This document shows, in pieces, positions 59,592-63,672 of a DNA stretch of 63,672 nucleotides; position 1 is the first letter of the stretch; each line of letters opens with the position of its first letter. The notes under the pieces were generated by a model that worked only from the letters and a program-made list of their open reading frames with translations, had not been told where the DNA came from and did not search any database. A program made the translations under genes and the position numbers. Origin of the DNA: Bacillota bacterium (GTDB lineage: Bacteria > Bacillota > Clostridia > Christensenellales > CAG-138); the NCBI GenBank assembly GCA_023395595.1, contig JAEWYO010000012.1, positions 1 to 63,672 on the forward strand, in the 5' to 3' direction.

Positions 59592-59963
59592 TTACACGTC
59601 CTGCTCCTGCTGGATCAGCGCCTGCGCAATCGCAAACGCCTGCAATCGACGGATCGCGAGAGTATGCTGCGGTGTGCCCGCGGCAAACTTCGGCAGAATG
59701 CTGCTGACGCGCTCGGTGGCAAAGGCGAAGGCTTCGTTTGCCTGCTGTAGCGCATCGTTCGAAAAAGAAGTCTCCGCCTGCGCTTCGCCAAGTGCCCGCG
59801 CAATCAAAGCGAGCGCGAGCGTATACGCCGCGATCCCGCGCGCAGTCAGGCGGTGCTGCGCGGAACCGACTTTTAACTTGCCAATCGCTTTTTCGCTCTT
59901 CATTTGTGTGGACGCAATCGCCCGCGCGGCCTCGCGCAGCTCCGTTTCGGAGAACGAGTGCAT
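59592..59963 (-). CDS. All-helical protein with an internal duplication
   Basis: A 123-residue protein without a signal peptide. Two repeats are visible: LKVGSAQHRLTARGIAAYTLALALIARAL and a related PKFAAGTPQHTLAIRRLQAFAIAQALIQQE. Both share a G-S/T-x-QH-x-L core and an Ala/Leu-rich helix. I do not recognise the family. The ribosome site is GAGGAGG. Confidence 0.6.
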   Translation of the reverse strand: MHSFSETELREAARAIASTQMKSEKAIGKLKVGSAQHRLTARGIAAYTLALALIARALGEAQAETSFSNDALQQANEAFAFATERVSSILPKFAAGTPQHTLAIRRLQAFAIAQALIQQEQDV

Positions 59964-60025
59964 GTATTCATTCCTCCTCAGTGCGCTTGTGTGATAAAGT
60001 CATACAAGAAATAAATTGCATACGA

Positions 60026-60031
60026 TATAAT
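60026..60031 (+). promoter_or_regulatory. TATAAT element before ohr
   Basis: A TATAAT lies 36 bases before the ohr start. The -35 is weak. The surrounding AAATTGCATA and TAATTTGTAC segments could be an OhrR/MarR-type site, but the symmetry is poor. Confidence 0.4.
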
Positions 60032-60067
60032 TTGTACATAACAACGATACAATAATGGAGGTGCCTT

Positions 60068-60490
60068 ATGAATATTGATTATAAAACCACGGCGTATGCA
60101 ACAGGCGGACGGGACGGACATGTCCGTGTTGAAAACAGCTTGATTGATTTTGAAATGGCTCTGCCCGCCGGATTGGGCGGAAAGAAAACGGAGGGTGTGA
60201 ACCCCGAGCAATTGTTCGCCGCGGGCTATGCTTCCTGCTTTGGCAGCGCATTGCAGCACGCAATCCGCGTCCGCAGGCTCAAACTCCCCGCGCCGGATGT
60301 GCAGGCAACCGTCGGCATTGGCCGCAACGATTCGGGCAACTTCCAGCTTGAGGTGGATCTGGTGGCCATCGTCGATACCGACGACGCGGCGCTGGCCGAA
60401 TCTCTCGCGCAGGAAGCACATCAGGTTTGCCCGTATTCCCATGCGACGCGCGGCAATATCCGTGTCAACGTCTCCGGCAAAACCAGATAA
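60068..60490 (+). CDS. ohr: Organic hydroperoxide resistance protein
   Basis: A 140-residue Ohr/OsmC peroxidase. The reactive cysteines are C57 (YASCFGSAL) and C121 (HQVCPYSHATRGN). It reduces organic hydroperoxides with a lipoylated or thiol donor. No OhrR gene is next to it. The start follows TGGAGG and a terminator follows at 60519. Confidence 0.93.
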   Translation: MNIDYKTTAYATGGRDGHVRVENSLIDFEMALPAGLGGKKTEGVNPEQLFAAGYASCFGSALQHAIRVRRLKLPAPDVQATVGIGRNDSGNFQLEVDLVAIVDTDDAALAESLAQEAHQVCPYSHATRGNIRVNVSGKTR

Positions 60491-60518
60491 CATTCCACCC
60501 AGTACGGGTTTTTTCAGA

Positions 60519-60556
60519 AAAGGGGCTGTCGTAACAAACAGCCCCTTGTTTCTTAT
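60519..60556. terminator. Intrinsic terminator between ohr and the FAD protein gene
   Basis: AAGGGGCTGT and ACAGCCCCTT with TGTTTCTTATTTTT, 29 bases after the ohr stop. The end overlaps the last codons of the minus-strand gene. Confidence 0.8.
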
Positions 60557-61953
60557 TTTTCTTCGGTTGCGAGCCTGCGTCCCATAAGTACGCCCATGAC
60601 CGAGGCCATCATCAGCCCGCGCGTCCACCCGCTGGAATCGCCAAGCGTGTAAAATCCCTGAATGTTAGTCGTGAAGGATTCGTCCATCTTCACGCGGTTG
60701 CTGTAAAACTTCAGCTCCGGCGAATAGAGCAGCGTCTCCGCCGCGGCAAAACCGGGCACGACCTGATCGACCGCCTGGATGAAGTTGATGATGTTCGTCA
60801 TCGCGCGATAGGGCATCGCCGCCGTGATATCACCCGCGATCGCGTCCGGCAAGGTCGGCACCACGTTGGAGAACGAAAGCTCCCGCTGCCAGGTGCGCTT
60901 GCCGTCGAGAATGTCGCCATATCGTTGCACGAGGATGTGGCCCGCGCCGAGCATGTTGGTCAGCTCACCAACCTTCTGCGCGTAGGCAATCGGTTGATCG
61001 AACGGTACGTTGAAGTTATGTGAGCAGAGAATCGCCAAATTGGTGTTGTTGGACTTCTTCTCTTTATATGCATGCCCGTTGACCACAGCGAGGTCATTGT
61101 CATAGTTTTCCTGGCTGACAAAGCCGCCGGGGTTTTGGCAGAAGGTACGCACCTTGTTACGAAACGGCTGCGGATAGCCGATGAGTTTGCTTTCGTAGAG
61201 CACTTCGTTGACGGTCTCCATGACCTCGTTTCGCACCTCGACGCGCACGCCGATGTCTACCGTGCCGGGCTGATGCGCAATGCTATGCTCCGCGCAGATG
61301 TTTTCCAGCCAATCCGCGCCGCGCCGTCCGGTCGCGATCACGACCGTCTTGGCAAAGAGCTCGAATCCCTGTTTGCCATCGTTGAGCAAAACGCCTTTGC
61401 AAACGTTGTTTTCGAGGATCAGGTTTTCGCAGGCGTGGCCAAAGAGCATCTCCACGCCGTGCTCAAGCAGATATTGCTCGATGGCATAATAGATATCTTG
61501 TGCCTTTTCGGTGCCGAGGTGGCGAATCGGGCAATCGACGAGCTTGAGCCCCGCCTGAATCGCGCGGCGGCGGATCTCCTTGACCGCGGCAGAGTTGTTG
61601 ATGCCCTCGATGTGGTCATCCGCGCCAAACTCGAGATAGATGCCGTCGGTATAGTCAATCGCGGCCTGCGCCTTGTCGGGTCCGATCAGGTTCGGTAGAT
61701 CACCGCCCACCTCGAAGGAGAGCGAAAGTTTACCATCAGAAAACGCACCCGCGCCGGAGAAACCTGTGGTGATGTGGCAATACGGCTTGCAGTTGACGCA
61801 GCGGCCGGTCACGGCCTTCGGGCAGCGGCGCTGTTCCACCGCGAGTCCCTTTTCCACAATGACGATGCGCTGTTTTGTGCCGCGCTTGATCATTTCGAGT
61901 GCGGTAAAAATGCCCGAAGGGCCTGCGCCAACGATCACAACGTCTGTCTGCAT
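60553..61953 (-). CDS. NAD(P)/FAD-dependent oxidoreductase
   Basis: A 466-residue flavoprotein. The Rossmann motif is VVIVGAGPSGIFTALEMIKRG, and the cysteine-containing segment CPKAVTGRCVNCKPYCHITTGFSGAGAFSDGK is typical of the family. The C-terminus ends with GFYTLGDSSGWTRGLMMASVMG for the flavin. These proteins resemble the Fe-S/FAD dehydrogenase-like group often called NAD(P)/FAD-dependent; the substrate is unknown. The ATG at 61953 follows GGGAGG; the longer frame to 62130 lacks a ribosome site. Confidence 0.85.
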   Translation of the reverse strand: MQTDVVIVGAGPSGIFTALEMIKRGTKQRIVIVEKGLAVEQRRCPKAVTGRCVNCKPYCHITTGFSGAGAFSDGKLSLSFEVGGDLPNLIGPDKAQAAIDYTDGIYLEFGADDHIEGINNSAAVKEIRRRAIQAGLKLVDCPIRHLGTEKAQDIYYAIEQYLLEHGVEMLFGHACENLILENNVCKGVLLNDGKQGFELFAKTVVIATGRRGADWLENICAEHSIAHQPGTVDIGVRVEVRNEVMETVNEVLYESKLIGYPQPFRNKVRTFCQNPGGFVSQENYDNDLAVVNGHAYKEKKSNNTNLAILCSHNFNVPFDQPIAYAQKVGELTNMLGAGHILVQRYGDILDGKRTWQRELSFSNVVPTLPDAIAGDITAAMPYRAMTNIINFIQAVDQVVPGFAAAETLLYSPELKFYSNRVKMDESFTTNIQGFYTLGDSSGWTRGLMMASVMGVLMGRRLATEEK

Positions 61954-62175
61954 GTGTATTCCTCCCAAAATCAGTTTCCAGTTCCTGCCATACATTTGGC
62001 GATTCCGGCGCACAATCGCGCTCGTTTCGCGCCAACCAACAAAGTAATATATGTACCAGAAAAAGCCCGTTTTGTCAAATAAAACCTGATTGAATTGCGT
62101 CTTTGCCTCCGCTCTTTTCAGCCACCACAAAGCATGGTATAATAAAACATCTTGTATACAGGGAGCGCCTCAGGC

Positions 62176-62907
62176 ATGCAGCTATCAGAATTGGTCCGCC
62201 GCATCCGCAGCGGTGAAAAAGAAGCCGTCAAGGAGCTTGTCGCCACATATGGCAGCGCGGTCTTTCAGCGCGCCTATGAACGCACGGGCGACAAAGATCT
62301 CGCGCGGGAAGCCGCACGCCAGACCTTCGGGCAGTTTGTTGCGATTGTTCAGCAGCAACAGGACGACGACGGCTGGAACCTCTGGTTTGGCGACCTGATT
62401 GAGCGGAATATCTCCACCTATGCACAAATCAGCACCGATATGCGCACGATTGAGAGCGAGTTGGATCACGAAATCGTGAGCAGCGCCTCTGTCTCCGCAC
62501 CCGCGCCAGCAGCCGCGCCTGCCAAGCCGGCAAACGAGCAGGATTCCTTCATCTGGCGGCCGGAGGCAGAACCGACACAGCAGCGCAAACCGGAGCCGGA
62601 GTCGTTCGCCTGGCGTGAACCGCCGGAGCCGCTTCCGCCGCAAAAGCCAGGCAAAAAACCGCGCAAGGAGCGCGGGAAGAAGGAGGAACCACGCGTCCAC
62701 AAAGACAGCGTGCGGGACGAGATCTTCGATGAGCCGTATAATAAAAAAGCCAAGAGTGGCGGACACGGATTCTCGATCTTTCTGCTGATCATCGTGAGCC
62801 TTTTGCTGCTCTGGGTGGTAGTCGGCGTTGCGATGACGATGCAATGGATTCCGTATTACGAGCTGGGCTTTACCTGGTTTAACACAAACGTGTTTAAACT
62901 ATTCTAA
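62176..62907 (+). CDS. Membrane protein with an N-terminal sigma-region-2-like domain
   Basis: A 243-residue protein. Residues 1-60 (RIRSGEKEAVKELVATYGSAVFQRAYERTGDKDLAREAARQTFGQFV) look like region 2 of an ECF sigma factor. No region 4 follows. Instead a Pro/Ala/Glu- and Lys-rich linker leads to a single C-terminal membrane helix (FSIFLLIIVSLLLLWVVVGVAM) and a short outer tail. The start is the ATG at 62176 after GGGAGCG. A protein with a sigma-like domain tethered at its C-terminus would be an unusual regulator. It stands alone with a terminator behind it. Confidence 0.75.
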   Translation: MQLSELVRRIRSGEKEAVKELVATYGSAVFQRAYERTGDKDLAREAARQTFGQFVAIVQQQQDDDGWNLWFGDLIERNISTYAQISTDMRTIESELDHEIVSSASVSAPAPAAAPAKPANEQDSFIWRPEAEPTQQRKPEPESFAWREPPEPLPPQKPGKKPRKERGKKEEPRVHKDSVRDEIFDEPYNKKAKSGGHGFSIFLLIIVSLLLLWVVVGVAMTMQWIPYYELGFTWFNTNVFKLF

Positions 62908-62930
62908 AGCAAGTTACGCTTTCGCAAATA

Positions 62931-62961
62931 AAAGATCGGGCAGACACCCGATCTTTTTTTT
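62931..62961 (+). terminator. Intrinsic terminator
   Basis: AAAGATCGGG, CAGACA, CCCGATC and TTTTTTTT, 24 bases after the sigma-like gene. Confidence 0.9.
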
Positions 62962-62999
62962 GCTTCTCATTCGTTTCTCAAAGCAAACCAACGGTTTGC

Positions 63000-63272
63000 T
63001 TATTTCTCTTCGGGTTTCTTCCGATAGAGGACAAACTTTCTGCCGATGCTCTGAATGACTTCTGCGCCCAGCGCTTCAGCCAATGTACCCGCCGCTGCCT
63101 TTGTATCCAGCGAGCAGCTCTCCAGAACGGCAACCTTGATGAGTTCCCGTTTGTTCAGCGCCTCGTCCACGCTCTTGATCAGGTTTTCCCCGATATCCTC
63201 TTTGCCGATCTGGAAAATCGGCTTGAGCGTATTCGCCAACTTTCGAAATTCCGCGCGTTGCGCTCCGTTCAT
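63000..63272 (-). CDS. yhbY: YhbY-family RNA-binding protein
   Basis: A 90-residue CRM-domain protein: LKPIFQIGKEDIGENLIKSVDEALNKRELIKV and the terminal IGRKFVLYRKK are diagnostic. It binds pre-50S ribosomal particles in other bacteria. In Firmicutes the gene often sits near obg; here it is 6 kb away and on the other strand. The start follows GGGAGAGGG. Confidence 0.92.
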   Translation of the reverse strand: MNGAQRAEFRKLANTLKPIFQIGKEDIGENLIKSVDEALNKRELIKVAVLESCSLDTKAAAGTLAEALGAEVIQSIGRKFVLYRKKPEEK

Positions 63273-63393
63273 GTGATCCTATCCCTCTCCCGCCTGCGCG
63301 GGTCTGTTTTTTCTTTTTCAGCGCTTGATTATAACACGCTCCTGCAAAAAAAGCGAGAGACGATGCGGAAAAACGCGATTCCGCCGCGCAGGG

Positions 63394-63672
63394 TTAGATG
63401 ATCGGCGCTAAAAATCCGCCGCCGGGGAGCGCGAAGGACTGCCCTTCGAGATAAGCGTTTTCCGCAACGCTGGAATCATAGTAAAGATTAAACCCGTTGG
63501 ACTGAATGTTTGCGTGGGTGAGATCCGCATTGACAAAGCCGGCCACATACGTTTCCGCTGTGAGGGTGAGCTTGCTGGTTGCGTCCAGCGTTACGCTCGC
63601 TTTTGCGGGCACGCTGCCGCCAAGTGTGCCGCCAAACGACGCGCCATTTTGCAGGCGGAGCATCAGCGTTGC
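63394..63672 (-). CDS. Surface protein, C-terminal end (partial)
   Basis: The visible 92 residues end a minus-strand gene that continues beyond the window. The sequence (NGASFGGTLGGSVPAKASVTLDATSKLTLTAETYVAGFVNADLTHANIQSNGFNLYYD) is rich in Thr, Ser and Gly with beta-strand spacing, as in right-handed beta-helix or polysaccharide-processing surface proteins. There is no anchor at the end. Only the C-terminus is visible, so the family is open. Confidence 0.6.
   Translation of the reverse strand, partial: ATLMLRLQNGASFGGTLGGSVPAKASVTLDATSKLTLTAETYVAGFVNADLTHANIQSNGFNLYYDSSVAENAYLEGQSFALPGGGFLAPII

Noticed and set aside
1..63672. CRISPR array, rRNA, tRNA, prophage or intact insertion sequence
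   Set aside because: No regularly spaced repeats, no ribosomal or tRNA signature, and no transposase, integrase or phage structural gene was found when reading both strands.

Overview
The window is about 64 kb of a fairly GC-rich chromosome from an anaerobic low-GC-phylum Gram-positive, most likely a Clostridia lineage. The evidence is a bifurcating [FeFe]-hydrogenase operon, a T-box riboswitch, Firmicutes-type lipoproteins and zinc-ribbon membrane proteins, YhbY, Obg, a catabolic arginine deiminase, and no sign of outer-membrane genes. The species cannot be named from the sequence. I see no rRNA, tRNA, CRISPR array, prophage or intact IS element. Most genes sit in short operons closed by GC-rich hairpin terminators, often of the form GCGGGC-loop-GCCCGC.

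Layout. 1-5.8 kb: the tail of an ECF sigma gene overlapping a membrane beta-propeller protein, a ClC channel, a zinc-ribbon membrane protein, and an AT-rich lipoprotein cassette between two identical terminators. 5.8-8.8 kb (minus): a WYL regulator and four small genes (zinc ribbon, DUF3795, DUF3788, AlkZ-related), with matched operators in front of the regulator and of the next gene. 8.8-15.7 kb: a YcxB-like protein, a MacA/MacB-like export system, a secreted repeat protein, and an ECF sigma factor with a small membrane partner. 15.8-24.4 kb (minus): a ten-gene hydrogenase operon. It holds hydC, hydB and hydA plus a sensory-type hydrogenase, two ATPase-fold proteins, two DRTGG proteins, a PHP protein and a 2Fe-2S protein. 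24.5-32.6 kb: galE, a sugar nucleotidyltransferase, an O-antigen-ligase-like protein, flavin and PLP-type redox proteins, and a large zinc-ribbon surface protein. 32.8-34.8 kb: a T-box leader reading into a tyrosine phenol-lyase gene. 35-43.3 kb (minus): lysC, DUF1015, argininolysis genes (arcB, arcA) and HAD phosphatases. 43.3-52.4 kb: transporters, a C69 peptidase with a serine hydrolase, Nudix, a Crp-type regulator divergent from a YdcZ transporter, a methyltransferase and a polytopic membrane protein. 52.6-57.1 kb (plus): trxB, glmM, nth, obg. 57.1-63.7 kb: SRPBCC, a Fic protein with its own operator cluster, an SDR, a duplicated-helix protein, ohr, an FAD protein, a membrane protein with a sigma-region-2-like domain, yhbY and a partial surface protein.

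The most interesting signal is the T-box in front of the tyrosine phenol-lyase gene. Specifier UAC, a UGGU bulge that fits a tRNA ending in A73, and TPL-type active-site residues all point to tyrosine, yet a T-box normally switches genes on when an amino acid is short. Also worth following are the hydrogenase operon with its built-in redox-sensing module and palindromic promoter, the membrane-tethered sigma-like protein, and several operator sets (WYL, Fic, Crp) whose geometry can be read directly.
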